Virus record (IMG/VR): IMGVR_UViG_3300032334_001950
Coordinates: 1-64,000 of that record
Length of the DNA: 64,000 nt
DNA from: a virus
Strand: one strand, 5' to 3'
Shown: piece after piece, positions 1 to 8,673 of the stretch
Numbering within the stretch: the stretch's first letter is position 1
How the letters are laid out: each line of letters begins with the position of its first letter
Translations under genes and position numbers: made by a program
The notes under the pieces: model-generated
Told to the model about the DNA's origin: nothing
The model's input: the letters and a program-made list of their open reading frames with translations, nothing else
Database searches by the model: none

Positions 1-472
1 GATGCGTATCAATAACCAGCGTGAGTTGCTGATTGGCACGACCACCCGTACAGCTAACGGCGGCGTCCTCCAGGTCTCCAATGGCATCACGTTCCCCGCT
101 ACGCAATCAGCATGTACCGATCCAAACACGCTCGACGATTATGAAGAGGGGACGTGGACGCCAACTCAAGGTACCGGTGTGACAGCAGTAGGAGCTTTTG
201 CTTCGGCTGGTAGTTACGTTAAGATTGGTAAGCAAGTTTCATTTGCTGGTTCTATTACTGCTGTCACCTCTGTTGCGTTTAATCCCGCTAGTGGGACGCT
301 TGTAGCCGGTGGATTGCCTTTTTCAGTGCTAAGTGGTATTGGCAGTGGAACAGGGTGCAACATATCAGTTTCGGTTGTCATCAGTGTTGTCCCTTCTGGC
401 ACAGCAATTTATGGAGGCGCGTCAATTGCCGCTACAACTATTATTTATTTTGCCGGAACGTATCCAATTTAA
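1..472 (+). CDS. Tail fibre protein, C-terminal part (5' truncated)
   Basis: The frame is open from the window edge, so the start lies outside. The protein has the motif DYEEGTWTP, which I know as the lead-in to the C-terminal domain of many phage fibre proteins, followed by a Gly/Ser/Ala/Val-rich beta-type sequence. Just before it comes MRINNQRELLIGTT, resembling the repeat phrase seen near the right edge (MRIDSSGRLLVGTT). It may therefore be the end of the fibre gene that leaves the window at 64000. The role in host recognition is inferred from the family. Confidence 0.75.
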   Translation, partial: MRINNQRELLIGTTTRTANGGVLQVSNGITFPATQSACTDPNTLDDYEEGTWTPTQGTGVTAVGAFASAGSYVKIGKQVSFAGSITAVTSVAFNPASGTLVAGGLPFSVLSGIGSGTGCNISVSVVISVVPSGTAIYGGASIAATTIIYFAGTYPI

Positions 473-536
473 TAACCCAGCCCGCAACGGCTAAAAACTA
501 CGAACCTAAACCTGTTTCAACCGGAGGTTGACCCTA

Positions 537-782
537 ATGGCCTTTACCGAACGCTCTGAGTACAAACTTGAAATCATCCCGCCTTACTCAATCATCCAAT
601 GTCGTCGTGCGGACATCGTTGAAAAAGATGGTGTTGAAGTAGGCAAAACTTACCATCGCCACGTTCGCACCCCTGGCGAAGATGTAAGCGACGACTGCTT
701 TGAACTCCAAGCAGTTGCTGCAACACTATGGACCCCTGAAGTGATCGCTGCTTATCAAGCATCGTTGAGTCAGGCCGAGTAG
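537..782 (+). CDS. Small conserved phage protein next to tail fibre
   Basis: This 81-residue soluble protein starts MAFTERSEYKLEI. I chose the ATG because GGAGG lies nine bases before it at 523-527; an upstream TTG in frame is only one base from that site. The segment IQCRRADIVEKDGVEVGKTY is typical of a small family found beside phage fibre genes. It reads as a compact beta fold without a signal peptide or membrane segment. Function is unknown; a fibre-associated role is inferred from position only. Confidence 0.6.
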   Translation: MAFTERSEYKLEIIPPYSIIQCRRADIVEKDGVEVGKTYHRHVRTPGEDVSDDCFELQAVAATLWTPEVIAAYQASLSQAE

Positions 783-831
783 TCCTACTCACTTCCATGC
801 TTAGCCAAACCAAGTAGTCAACGCCACTAAA

Positions 832-1062
832 ATGAAGCCCTTCAACGCACAAAAGTTTATCCTTTACTGCATTGCAGGGCTTTTTGCAATACAATTTAGC
901 ATCCATTTAATTGGCGCCGTAGCTTGTTACGTAAAAATCAACGCAACTATACAAGAACAATGCAATAGTTACGACGACCACCTACAAAAAGCATTTGAAA
1001 GCGCCCTCACAACAGTCCTTGCCCTCTTGGTGCATATCAAAGACGATGCCGAGCTGCTATAA
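832..1062 (+). CDS. Small one-TM membrane protein
   Basis: This 76-residue protein has a hydrophobic segment at about residues 9-33 (ILYCIAGLFAIQFSIHLIGA), then a hydrophilic stretch and a second moderately hydrophobic helix near residues 56-68. Two cysteines flank the loop. One strong TM plus a weaker helix would fit an inner-membrane protein such as a holin or spanin-like factor, but no family is recognised and no lysis gene is adjacent. The stop lies inside the next gene's TATAAT box region. Confidence 0.5.
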   Translation: MKPFNAQKFILYCIAGLFAIQFSIHLIGAVACYVKINATIQEQCNSYDDHLQKAFESALTTVLALLVHIKDDAELL

Positions 1063-1063
1063 T
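1058..1063 (+). promoter_or_regulatory. -10 box TATAAT
   Basis: A consensus TATAAT preceded by TGC lies 31 bases before the next start codon. No convincing -35 element is visible. It belongs to the recurring set of boxes found just upstream of genes in this window. Confidence 0.5.
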
Positions 1064-1094
1064 CATTTTATGCAGGGTAGAAGTAACAACTAAC

Positions 1095-1532
1095 ATGGCT
1101 TACATTGGGTCTGAACCTACTGTTGGATTCATAGCAAAACTGCAAGATATCACCAGTGGTTTCAACGGCAGTACCACTACTTTCCAGCTTGCCCTCCCCC
1201 CTGGTGGATCCATCTACTACTACACCCCAGGCAGCGCACAGCAACTTATCGTATCCCTTGGGGGTGTCATCCAAAGCCCCGGCACTGATTACACCGTGAG
1301 CGGTAGTCAAATCACCTTCACTACGGCGCCCGTCGCCTCCCTGACCTGCTTCATCGTTGCCCTAGGTCAATCAATTAATGTTGGCACCCCCAGTCCCGGA
1401 ACCGTAACACCAAGCTCCCTAAACCTAGCCGGACTCGGCAACTACGCTAATGACACCGCAGCAGCATCTGGCGGCGTAGCAATCAATGGTATCTACCGCA
1501 ACGGTTCTGTACTACAGATCCGAGTAACGTAA
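1095..1532 (+). CDS. Short tail-fibre-type structural protein
   Basis: The 145-residue product starts MAYIGSEPTVGFIAKLQDI and contains GFNGSTTTFQL, VSLGGVIQSPGTDY and a final beta segment NGSVLQIRVT. The first about 100 residues match in pattern the N-terminus of the large fibre at 61500 (MAYLGNN, SFNGTATSFAL, VSVGGVPQKPD-like, FSSAP). I read both as carrying the same virion-attachment domain, this copy ending in a short tip. Adsorption or fibre docking is inferred. Confidence 0.6.
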   Translation: MAYIGSEPTVGFIAKLQDITSGFNGSTTTFQLALPPGGSIYYYTPGSAQQLIVSLGGVIQSPGTDYTVSGSQITFTTAPVASLTCFIVALGQSINVGTPSPGTVTPSSLNLAGLGNYANDTAAASGGVAINGIYRNGSVLQIRVT

Positions 1533-1551
1533 TACAAACGCAATAAACAAA

Positions 1552-1686
1552 ATGGATCAAAAAACCAAGGTCAATTGGGAAAAGGTAAAGAGTGCGCTGG
1601 AAATCGCAGGCAAGATTAACTCTTTAATCTACAAAAGGGCATGTGCAATTGTAGCTACAGGGAAAGACCCAGGCCCCGGTTTTTAA
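1552..1686 (+). CDS. Hypothetical 44-residue basic protein
   Basis: A short frame, MDQKTKVNWEKVKSALEIAG onward, with an amphipathic helix rich in Lys and a GKDPGPGF tail. No ribosome-binding site is obvious. It fills the gap between two fibre-region genes on the same strand, the main reason to list it. It could be a chance ORF. Confidence 0.3.
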   Translation: MDQKTKVNWEKVKSALEIAGKINSLIYKRACAIVATGKDPGPGF

Positions 1687-1761
1687 TTGAAAGCGCAACA
1701 ATAGATTGCACGCAAAGAACCGATTAATCTGCTGTACAATAAAATAAAGCAATCTTAAATC

Positions 1762-2073
1762 ATGGCGATTAGCTATACCTGGACTATTGCAAAGTTATTT
1801 ACATGGGACACAGAGTGTTGCAAAAATGCAGTGCATGAAGCCGCATGGAAAGTGACCGCTACAGAGGGAAAAAATACGTCCGATATTACAGGTGTCACGG
1901 CTTTTGCTGATCCCGTCCACTTTTGTATTGATTACAAGGACCTCACCGAAGATATTGTCATTACTTGGATTCAAAACACCCTTGGACCCCTTCGTACTGC
2001 GGAAATTGAAAACGCAGCGGCAGCAGGACTTGCGACAACCTCTTATTCAGATAAACCACTCCCCTGGAAATAA
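1762..2073 (+). CDS. Conserved small phage protein (DUF7936-like)
   Basis: The 103-residue product begins MAISYTWTIAKLFTWDTE and has a beta-rich N-terminal half, then DLTEDIVITWIQNTLG and a helical, Ala-rich C-terminus. The plan 'ITYTW ... LTEEIVIGWIQ' is one I know from cyanomyovirus small proteins encoded near fibre genes; the DUF assignment is from memory and tentative. A TACAAT box lies 21 bases upstream of the ATG. Probably expressed late. Confidence 0.55.
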   Translation: MAISYTWTIAKLFTWDTECCKNAVHEAAWKVTATEGKNTSDITGVTAFADPVHFCIDYKDLTEDIVITWIQNTLGPLRTAEIENAAAAGLATTSYSDKPLPWK

Positions 2074-2084
2074 ACGTAACCCCC

Positions 2085-2309
2085 TTACAAATGCAATAAG
2101 TAAAACAGCTTAGTAATATCCAAACACAAAAACACACCCGTCAAAAACAAAATATCGTATAACTTCAAACGGATACAGGAAGGCAAAAACAAAAATGGGG
2201 CGGCAATCCTCAAAACCAAACCGATACGTTGATCTGCAAACAACAAAAACCCATAACCAATCAATAACAAAGCGTTACCGGTATAACGCATGAGGACTTG
2301 TTTATCCAT
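2085..2309 (-). CDS. Small two- to three-TM membrane protein
   Basis: The 74-residue protein is mostly hydrophobic, with segments near residues 8-25 (YTGNALLLIGYGFLLFAD), 28-44 and 50-70 separated by short polar turns. RYTGN, LLIGY and KLYDILFL recall a small membrane protein common in cyanobacteria and their phages. It is the last minus-strand gene at the left edge of the early block, convergent with the fibre-region genes. Function unknown. Confidence 0.55.
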   Translation of the reverse strand: MDKQVLMRYTGNALLLIGYGFLLFADQRIGLVLRIAAPFLFLPSCIRLKLYDILFLTGVFLCLDITKLFYLLHL

Positions 2310-2339
2310 CTAACAAGCCCAGCAAAATATAATACTATT

Positions 2340-4925
2340 CTATTCCTCTTCTTTACCCTCAGGAAGAATTGTTCCGTGTGATTTAAACTTTTGATCAGAA
2401 GCCCGTACCGCCAAGCCCTTCACGTAAGCTCGACCTTTCTTCGAAAACGTAAAAACATCATTAAGGCCCAATTGGTTCTTGCAGCAGTCCATCAACAACG
2501 CAACAAAACGCCGCTGCCCCACCGACTTACTCCCTGTATCTTCGCAATACGCAGCATAACTCGGATACAAATGATGGTTGCTATTGCAATACCGCTCCTG
2601 GGCATCCTTTGCAGCGGGAATCTTCTTACCAATGGCTGCAACATTCTCTGGCGCCACAACAATTTCAGACTGCAACCAATCCACCAAATTATTGCTATTC
2701 AACAGGATCTCATTCTTCACCTTACGCAGCGACGGGACCAACTCATTGGTGTCCAGCAAATAACGACGCATATCACGTTCACCCATCTCCAGCACCCAAT
2801 TGACCAAGCCGGGCAAATAATCTTTCCATACCCCACCAATACTGCCCTTATTAATCTTGATCATATCCTTGGCTTCACTACTCTTGTTGTAAAGCGGCCT
2901 ATTGAACTCAATTGTGAGGCGACGGCGGCTTAATCCACTGGTGGGATCACTGGTCTGAATTGGTTCGTTAGCAGCCACCATAACCATACCCTCATAAACA
3001 AAGGGCTCCCCAATAGCCTTCAACTTCTCTTCATAGCGCAAGTTATCACCGCCCGTCAACGCCTTAAAGATCTGAGCAGAACCGCCATAACGCTCCGAGT
3101 CATTGATCAACGTCAGACGCTTATCCTTCAATGCCGAAACCTCAAACCGGCTCTGCTCCAGCTGGTTCAACGTACTACTGGCAAAGTTACCAGCACCCAC
3201 CATGGCGCAACATAAGTTGGTGAAGGTACTCTTACCGCGACCACCAGGACCAATAACTTCAAGAAAACGTTGAATTTCGTTGCCGCGACCCACTAGGCAA
3301 GCTCGTAACCAAGCTCGCAACACCTGTACACGATCTTCATCACCGTATTGTGTACGCAATAACCAATCACGGATGGGGCCGGGTTCAGCAGAAGGTTCAT
3401 ACGGAAAATCAAGACCCCAAGTCAAAAAATTCTGTTGTTTATGGTCACTGAATTCACCGCTGCTTAGGTCAAGTACGCCATTGGAGAAGGCAAGCATGGA
3501 GCTGTCATCATTCCATTCGGAACAAGACAGAAAACCACGCAACAAGAGGGCAACATCATTAACAAGGTTGTTGCTGTAGCCGCCGGGTAACTCCGCCATC
3601 TTAAGGTGAAATTGCACATTATGCAAAAAGTCCTCCCTATGTGCTTGTTTACGCCAAATCCCCTTGGCGCCGTCATACTGCAACCAATTCTCATACTGCG
3701 GGTCATATCGCCATCCATCACGTAACATCAGCGGAAACAGATTATCCGCTAGCTGCGACGAGGGTGGATTCCGTCCTTTCTTAGGAGCGTTACGGTTGAC
3801 GCCACCAGCAGCAAAATGCTCAGGATTCTCGCCATATTCCTCTTCATCCTCATCCTCCTCTGCTTCCTCCTCATCAATCTCCAACTGTGCATTCACCCGC
3901 TGCACAATTGCTTCCATCGATGGCGCAGCATAACCACCAAGATCCACATACCCATCTTCCTTCGCAATAGCCTTCAATGTCTTCAGGCCGCAGCCACCCT
4001 CAGGGTTTGGCCCACCAGGCAATCGCTCAAACGTAGCCCACTTCGCCTCGCAGCACCCATCTTCAAACGCATCAGACTGAGCCGACCACGCCACCCAGGC
4101 ATGCAACAGGCTGTCATCGATCTGGTGCAGAGCCATGCCGATGCGCACCCATTCGTGGTAATCATCAGCACGTTCAACATTCATTGCACCTAGATACTTG
4201 CAAGCATCCTCAATTACTGATTCCAAATGATACTTAGAATCAGTGTCATAATTCAACGTAATATTCTGGTTGATGAAGTTCGTAGCACCAACACCACGCT
4301 TCCGATACTTTGTACTTGGATATGCTTTTGCAATTTCTGCATAAACCCAGTCCGGTAATTCCGGTGGTGATGCAGCAAATTCAAACCCGCCATGCTCTGT
4401 CGTTCGGTAGCCATCCGTCTCAGGGTGTGCGCCGCAAATAGCACCCTGCCTACTTGACCACAACATCTCAAATGGTGCAGCCCCCAGCTTCAACGTGGCC
4501 CGTTCAGGTAGCCGTCCAATGCTGTCATTACTGACGCGGAACAGCATCCGCATGCGACCTTCTTTCCCACTAGCGATCGTTAACGTCGGAGGAAAAATTG
4601 AAGCGATCGGCCCGCCACCAAGCCGTTCAACAAATTCAATCCCTTCCGGCCCATCAAAATCAACCCAGATCAACCCATACTCATTACTAAATTGCCCCGA
4701 TAGCAACCCGATACCTGTAGCCCGCCCCTCCTCAATCTCCTTCTGGATCTGAGTTACAGTCAGTGGATTAGTGGTCCATCCGGGAAGGTATGCTTTCTTC
4801 CCCCGCAATGGGGTCAACGCCCAATCAACGGGTATCCAATCCAGCTTGATTTCACCAGGTTGGAGGTGTTTACGGGGGCGGCGGGGCTCCAGGGTCGCGG
4901 TGGCGCTCACAGGGGGATATGGCAA
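2340..4925 (-). CDS. Primase-helicase (prim-pol, PriCT-2, D5-type SF3 helicase)
   Basis: An 861-residue replication protein. Residues about 30-190 look like a bifunctional primase-polymerase domain: GKKAYLPGW, then WVDFDG with D89 and D91 as likely metal ligands. Residues 250-300 resemble PriCT-2 (DYHEWVRIGMAL, WVAWSAQSDAF). A very acidic linker follows at 350-370. The D5/SF3 helicase comes next, with Walker A GPGGRGKST at 559-567 and LTLINDSE as a Walker B-type segment. It should synthesise primers and unwind DNA at the fork for the PolA encoded downstream. The first codon is TTG with no clear ribosome-binding site, so the exact start is uncertain. Confidence 0.88.
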   Translation of the reverse strand: MPYPPVSATATLEPRRPRKHLQPGEIKLDWIPVDWALTPLRGKKAYLPGWTTNPLTVTQIQKEIEEGRATGIGLLSGQFSNEYGLIWVDFDGPEGIEFVERLGGGPIASIFPPTLTIASGKEGRMRMLFRVSNDSIGRLPERATLKLGAAPFEMLWSSRQGAICGAHPETDGYRTTEHGGFEFAASPPELPDWVYAEIAKAYPSTKYRKRGVGATNFINQNITLNYDTDSKYHLESVIEDACKYLGAMNVERADDYHEWVRIGMALHQIDDSLLHAWVAWSAQSDAFEDGCCEAKWATFERLPGGPNPEGGCGLKTLKAIAKEDGYVDLGGYAAPSMEAIVQRVNAQLEIDEEEAEEDEDEEEYGENPEHFAAGGVNRNAPKKGRNPPSSQLADNLFPLMLRDGWRYDPQYENWLQYDGAKGIWRKQAHREDFLHNVQFHLKMAELPGGYSNNLVNDVALLLRGFLSCSEWNDDSSMLAFSNGVLDLSSGEFSDHKQQNFLTWGLDFPYEPSAEPGPIRDWLLRTQYGDEDRVQVLRAWLRACLVGRGNEIQRFLEVIGPGGRGKSTFTNLCCAMVGAGNFASSTLNQLEQSRFEVSALKDKRLTLINDSERYGGSAQIFKALTGGDNLRYEEKLKAIGEPFVYEGMVMVAANEPIQTSDPTSGLSRRRLTIEFNRPLYNKSSEAKDMIKINKGSIGGVWKDYLPGLVNWVLEMGERDMRRYLLDTNELVPSLRKVKNEILLNSNNLVDWLQSEIVVAPENVAAIGKKIPAAKDAQERYCNSNHHLYPSYAAYCEDTGSKSVGQRRFVALLMDCCKNQLGLNDVFTFSKKGRAYVKGLAVRASDQKFKSHGTILPEGKEEE

Positions 4926-5008
4926 CGGTAAGGGGGTTAGGGGTAGCTTAGCCCAGTTCCCGACTGCTGAACAGGGGGAGAATCGGGCATATTTTCTATA
5001 TGTTTACG

Positions 5009-5992
5009 TTACGCTGCAGAATCTTGCGCCTGGTCTCCGTCCACTACTTCCATCTCAATTTCAGGGGCGTTAAGGGAAGGTAGGTATTCGTTGTAATACT
5101 TGTCCACAGCCTCCAGCCATTTATTTTTCCACTTCTCAATGGTGGCGCCCTGAATTGCAAACACTTGAGGGCGTTCTACGGTAGCCACCAAGATCATGAG
5201 AATATCCGGTTTGATGCCACAAGTATGTTCAAGGCCCATGGCGTAGGCACCCATTTGCATGCAGCATTTGCTGTATTTCATAAACCCAGCCCGCCTCATT
5301 CCGTACTCATTTTTTGGAGTATCAGTCCCTGGCCACTTGCCAAAATACAGGCCATTGCTGGTTTTCAAGTCACCGAGGACAGTTTTTCCTTTCCATTCGG
5401 CCACAATGTCGGGTGCGCCGGCCCAACCGTTGACCTTCCCCTCTACGACACCCGGATGCCATACACGGCTGATCCCATCCCCGCCAATCGTCCAATTAAA
5501 GTTGTCCCCAACTGGATTTTCAGCCCAGATGACCCGTTCAAAATTGTCCAGTTTCTCCGGCAAACCCCTCCAAAACGGTTCTACAGCCTCTTCAATCGGG
5601 AAATCACGCTCCCCCAGCAGATAGCGCTCCATATAGGAGTGAACAAGTGTCCCCCTGGCAGCGGCAGCTTCTCGGCCACCCGGATTTTTTGCCGCCCAAC
5701 GTTCCAACGCAGCCTTATTCCCACTGGTGGCACTGAGAATTGTCGTCACCGAAGGGAGTGCCCCATACGGTGTACGGTAGTGACGGGAGCCATTTATCTC
5801 AACCCTGGTACTTCCGTCGCTGCGATAGTCCAAGAATTGCTCATACGATGCATCGGCATGGTACGAGGGGTGAATCTTGCGTTCTTCCGCTACCCGCTCC
5901 AGGATTTTTGCGGTGATATCCAGGACGGCAGGGGGCATTAGGGAGAAGAGGATGATCGGATAATAACCGATTTTGCGGCTAAAACCAAGCAT
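5009..5992 (-). CDS. PD-(D/E)XK exonuclease (Cas4/RecB-like)
   Basis: A 327-residue protein with RGTLVHSYMERYLLG (helix and His of RecB-type nucleases), then GAPDIVAEW and VLGDLKTS, which supply the D...(D/E)XK metal site, and a C-terminal QMGAYAMGLE helix as in Cas4/RecB folds. It probably trims or recombines phage DNA, or degrades host DNA. It sits upstream of the primase-helicase on the same strand. I kept the first ATG because a TATTAT box lies 23 bases before it; MPPAVLDITAK, 18 residues in, is the alternative. Confidence 0.82.
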   Translation of the reverse strand: MLGFSRKIGYYPIILFSLMPPAVLDITAKILERVAEERKIHPSYHADASYEQFLDYRSDGSTRVEINGSRHYRTPYGALPSVTTILSATSGNKAALERWAAKNPGGREAAAARGTLVHSYMERYLLGERDFPIEEAVEPFWRGLPEKLDNFERVIWAENPVGDNFNWTIGGDGISRVWHPGVVEGKVNGWAGAPDIVAEWKGKTVLGDLKTSNGLYFGKWPGTDTPKNEYGMRRAGFMKYSKCCMQMGAYAMGLEHTCGIKPDILMILVATVERPQVFAIQGATIEKWKNKWLEAVDKYYNEYLPSLNAPEIEMEVVDGDQAQDSAA

Positions 5993-6008
5993 CCAGCTGT
6001 TTAGGCTT

Positions 6009-6014
6009 TAAAAT
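6009..6014 (+). promoter_or_regulatory. Divergent promoter between exonuclease and speD
   Basis: TAAAAT lies 25 bases before the speD ATG. The same AT-rich stretch, read on the minus strand, gives TATTAT 23 bases before the exonuclease ATG, so one short element could start transcription both ways. No -35 box is seen. Confidence 0.45.
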
Positions 6015-6039
6015 AATAGCTAAACCATGCAAAAATAAG

Positions 6040-6402
6040 ATGGAGCAGGCCTCGGGCGCGAAAGGTAAACATTGTATTGGTGAAGTTTACGGCGCGAATT
6101 CTGACCTGCTAAATGATGAAGACTTTATTTGTAGTGCTCTTAGAGAAGCAGCGATGCAATCCGGTGCAACGTTACTGAAGATTGGTTCACATAAATTCCA
6201 CCCACAAGGCGTCACAGCATTTGCATTGCTGGCGGAGAGCCACATAAGCATCCACACCTGGCCAGAACTTCAATATGCAAACCTAGACGCATTCACGTGC
6301 GGCAGTCATACTGATCCAGAAAAAGCATTTGCTGTATTAAAGCAATTATTCAAAGCAACATCAAGTTATTCGAAAACAATTAAGCGCGCTTACTTTGGCT
6401 AA
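6040..6402 (+). CDS. speD: S-adenosylmethionine decarboxylase proenzyme
   Basis: A 120-residue prokaryotic class SpeD. ESHISIHTWPE contains the self-cleavage site E66-S67; Ser67 would become the pyruvoyl cofactor. H72 and C87 (DAFTCG) match the conserved processing and catalytic residues of the family. The enzyme makes decarboxylated AdoMet, the aminopropyl donor for spermidine. Phage speD is a known auxiliary metabolic gene in cyanophages, presumably supporting polyamine supply for DNA packaging or host translation. It is a lone plus-strand gene between minus-strand genes, with its own -10 box. All expected motifs are intact. Confidence 0.93.
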   Translation: MEQASGAKGKHCIGEVYGANSDLLNDEDFICSALREAAMQSGATLLKIGSHKFHPQGVTAFALLAESHISIHTWPELQYANLDAFTCGSHTDPEKAFAVLKQLFKATSSYSKTIKRAYFG

Positions 6403-6408
6403 GTCAAG

Positions 6409-6741
6409 TTAATCGTGTTCGATCTCAGGTGGCCGATCTTCAAGCCTAGCAGGTTTTTCGGATTGGAATACCCCTTCCAAGTTGGCAGCAAATTTTGCCT
6501 GGTGGTAATGACCAACATGCACTTGGACCTTGGCGTAGGTCTCCAGGGCAACTGCAATAGCGTCATCAGGACTGATACTTAACTTACTATTTGCAAGTAA
6601 ACCAGCAGTCAAGATGCAAACGCCCAACTCCTGGGGGTTACTCAGGAATGAACGCAGGCTTTTTCCATTGTCCGTAAGGCTACTAAGCAACCAAACAAGA
6701 CTTTCTACGTGGTTAGGCTGATTGGGGTCCTGGATAGCCAT
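6409..6741 (-). CDS. Hypothetical protein
   Basis: A 110-residue, mostly helical soluble protein; the C-terminus is charged (PARLEDRPPEIEHD). No family is recognised. Its ATG overlaps the stop of the upstream winged-helix gene as TAATG, so the two are probably translationally coupled. It ends six bases from the convergent speD stop. Confidence 0.6.
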   Translation of the reverse strand: MAIQDPNQPNHVESLVWLLSSLTDNGKSLRSFLSNPQELGVCILTAGLLANSKLSISPDDAIAVALETYAKVQVHVGHYHQAKFAANLEGVFQSEKPARLEDRPPEIEHD

Positions 6742-7004
6742 TAATCCTCAAGTTGCTCTTTTACCCAATACAGAGTGGTGGTGTCCTTCTTGATGATGGG
6801 TTGAAGCAGACCCTCATTTTTGAGCACCGTCAGCCTGCGGGCAATCGTGCGATGATTTCTTTCAAATTTTTTAACAATTGCCGTAATAGGAATGAGGACC
6901 AAGTGGCCGCCGTTAAACACGGTAGCCTCCGAAAGAAGATACTCATGGATCTGGAAAGCCAAATCATCCATCAGATCTTTACTATGCTCAAGCGGTAGTA
7001 CCAC
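6741..7004 (-). CDS. Winged-helix DNA-binding protein, putative regulator
   Basis: An 87-residue protein. Residues about 35-80 read as helix-turn-helix plus wing: IPITAIVKKFERNHRTIARR is the HTH, VLKNEGLLQPIIKKDTTTLYW the wing. This resembles MarR- or replication-initiator-type winged helices that act as dimers. The partner gene overlaps by one base downstream. It may repress or activate phage or host promoters; no target operator is identified. Confidence 0.6.
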   Translation of the reverse strand: MVLPLEHSKDLMDDLAFQIHEYLLSEATVFNGGHLVLIPITAIVKKFERNHRTIARRLTVLKNEGLLQPIIKKDTTTLYWVKEQLED

Positions 7005-7023
7005 TGGTCCTATAAACTGCGAG

Positions 7024-7266
7024 TTACTCTTCTGATTTTACGTTACTACTACTTGAATGTGCTTCAAGGAATTTGATGACGCCGTTCTTGGCGGTCTGCA
7101 AATCCATGCACCAATGCGGTTCCAAATCTTCCAACCGTGGGGCATAGTACAGGACGTGTCCGGTATTACCATGCCGCAAACTGAGGATCTCATAGCCTTC
7201 ATAGATGATGGGAGGCAGGATCTCTGATGCGGTGCCCTTATAGCGGACTTTTTTAGTTTCCCTCAT
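7024..7266 (-). CDS. Hypothetical protein
   Basis: An 80-residue beta-rich protein starting MRETKKVRYKG, with ILSLRHGNTGHVLYYAPRLE and a Ser-rich acidic tail. I chose the ATG rather than the GTG seven codons earlier because a TACACT box lies 24 bases before the ATG. No family recognised. It is followed by the winged-helix gene on the same strand. Confidence 0.5.
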   Translation of the reverse strand: MRETKKVRYKGTASEILPPIIYEGYEILSLRHGNTGHVLYYAPRLEDLEPHWCMDLQTAKNGVIKFLEAHSSSSNVKSEE

Positions 7267-7329
7267 GGTGTTGAGGCAGAGTACCACTACAGTGTACTAA
7301 CCTAAACTCAGAACAACAGCAAAAGCGAC

Positions 7330-8658
7330 ATGGCAACCAGCATAGATTCTGGCGACAACCTGAGGTACGAGATCGTCAAGACGCGCCCGATGAATACAGA
7401 GGCGACCAATGTTGCGATTACGGGGCAGCCAATCAGTGTTACCACAGATCCCGGAACAGGAACAAAATCTGCAGCATTAGATGCTTTTGGGCGTTTGCGT
7501 GTATCCAACCCTTTGACGCTATTTGATTCAAGCCACCGATATCACGATAATGGTCTCTGGAACACGTCCACAGCATCAGGCGGCACAGCAGTATTCAATG
7601 CTAATCAAGGTTTAGTTGATTTAAGTGTTACTACAACTTCCGGTTCAAAAGTTTATCGAGAAACAACCAAGGTATTTGCTTACCTACCAGGTAAATCATT
7701 GCTGGTAATGACAACATTTACCATGGCCGCTGAAAAAACAAATCTTAGGCAGCGCATGGGATATTTCGGTGCCAGCAACGGGATGTATCTAGAATTAAGT
7801 GGGTCAACATTATCGTTTGTTGAGCGGAGTCTTGTTACTGGATCTGTAACAGAAAGTCGTGTCAACCAAGCAAACTGGAATTACGACAAAATGGACGGAA
7901 CCGGTCCGTCCGGGATGACATTAGATATCACAAAGGCTCAAATTTTATGGATGGATATTGAATGGCTGGGGCTCGGCACTGTGCGCATGGGTTTTGTTAT
8001 TGATGGGAAGTTTATTTTGTGCCATCAATTTCATCATGCAAACGTTATTGACACAACATATATAACCACAGCTTCCTTGCCATTGCGTTATGAACTCGAA
8101 AACCTAGGCACGACAGCAAGTGCCAGCACGTTGAAGCAAGTTTGTTCTACTGTAATTTCAGAAGGCGGTTACGAGTTGCGAGGACTTCAACAAGCTATTA
8201 ATATCCCAATTACAGCAGCTCGAAGTACATCAACAGCTGGTACATATTATCCAATTGCATCTATTAGGTTAAAAACTTCTCCCAACAATCTTGATGCAAT
8301 CATTATTCTTACAGCTTTGTCGATACTTGGCACAGGAAATGGAACCAATTACAATTGGAGGATTGTTGCCAGTGGTACAACAACTGGCGGCACCTGGATT
8401 AGCGCAGGAAGCAACTCTTCGGTTGAATACAACATTACAGGGACCAGTTTTTCTGGGGGCAGGGTACTGGGATCCGGCTACACTAATTCTTCTAATCAGG
8501 GTACAACATCTGTAGATATTTTAAGAGAAGCTCTATTTAAATTTCAATTAGAACGGGATACATTTACATCAACGGCATTTGAACTTACCTTAGCTGTTAC
8601 AAGTGATGGTGGTGGAAGTATTTTTGCTTCTTTAGATTGGGAGGAAATTTCAAGGTGA
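7330..8658 (+). CDS. Putative virion structural protein
   Basis: A 442-residue Thr/Ser/Gly-rich beta protein. It starts MATSIDSGDNLRYEIVKTRP and carries PISVTTDPGTGTKSAALDAFGRLR, then TLFDSSHRYHDNGLW. I recall this opening from structural proteins of several environmental phages that may fold as a jelly-roll. No signal peptide or membrane segment is present. It stands alone on the plus strand inside the early block, so it is probably transcribed late from its own promoter. A fibre, spike or decoration role is inferred. Confidence 0.55.
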   Translation: MATSIDSGDNLRYEIVKTRPMNTEATNVAITGQPISVTTDPGTGTKSAALDAFGRLRVSNPLTLFDSSHRYHDNGLWNTSTASGGTAVFNANQGLVDLSVTTTSGSKVYRETTKVFAYLPGKSLLVMTTFTMAAEKTNLRQRMGYFGASNGMYLELSGSTLSFVERSLVTGSVTESRVNQANWNYDKMDGTGPSGMTLDITKAQILWMDIEWLGLGTVRMGFVIDGKFILCHQFHHANVIDTTYITTASLPLRYELENLGTTASASTLKQVCSTVISEGGYELRGLQQAINIPITAARSTSTAGTYYPIASIRLKTSPNNLDAIIILTALSILGTGNGTNYNWRIVASGTTTGGTWISAGSNSSVEYNITGTSFSGGRVLGSGYTNSSNQGTTSVDILREALFKFQLERDTFTSTAFELTLAVTSDGGGSIFASLDWEEISR

Positions 8659-8673
8659 GTCGTTGCTGAGGTT

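Noticed and set aside
3280-4752. Plus-strand ORFs inside the primase-helicase gene
   Set aside because: Out-of-frame shadows of a confidently assigned gene; composition is not protein-like.
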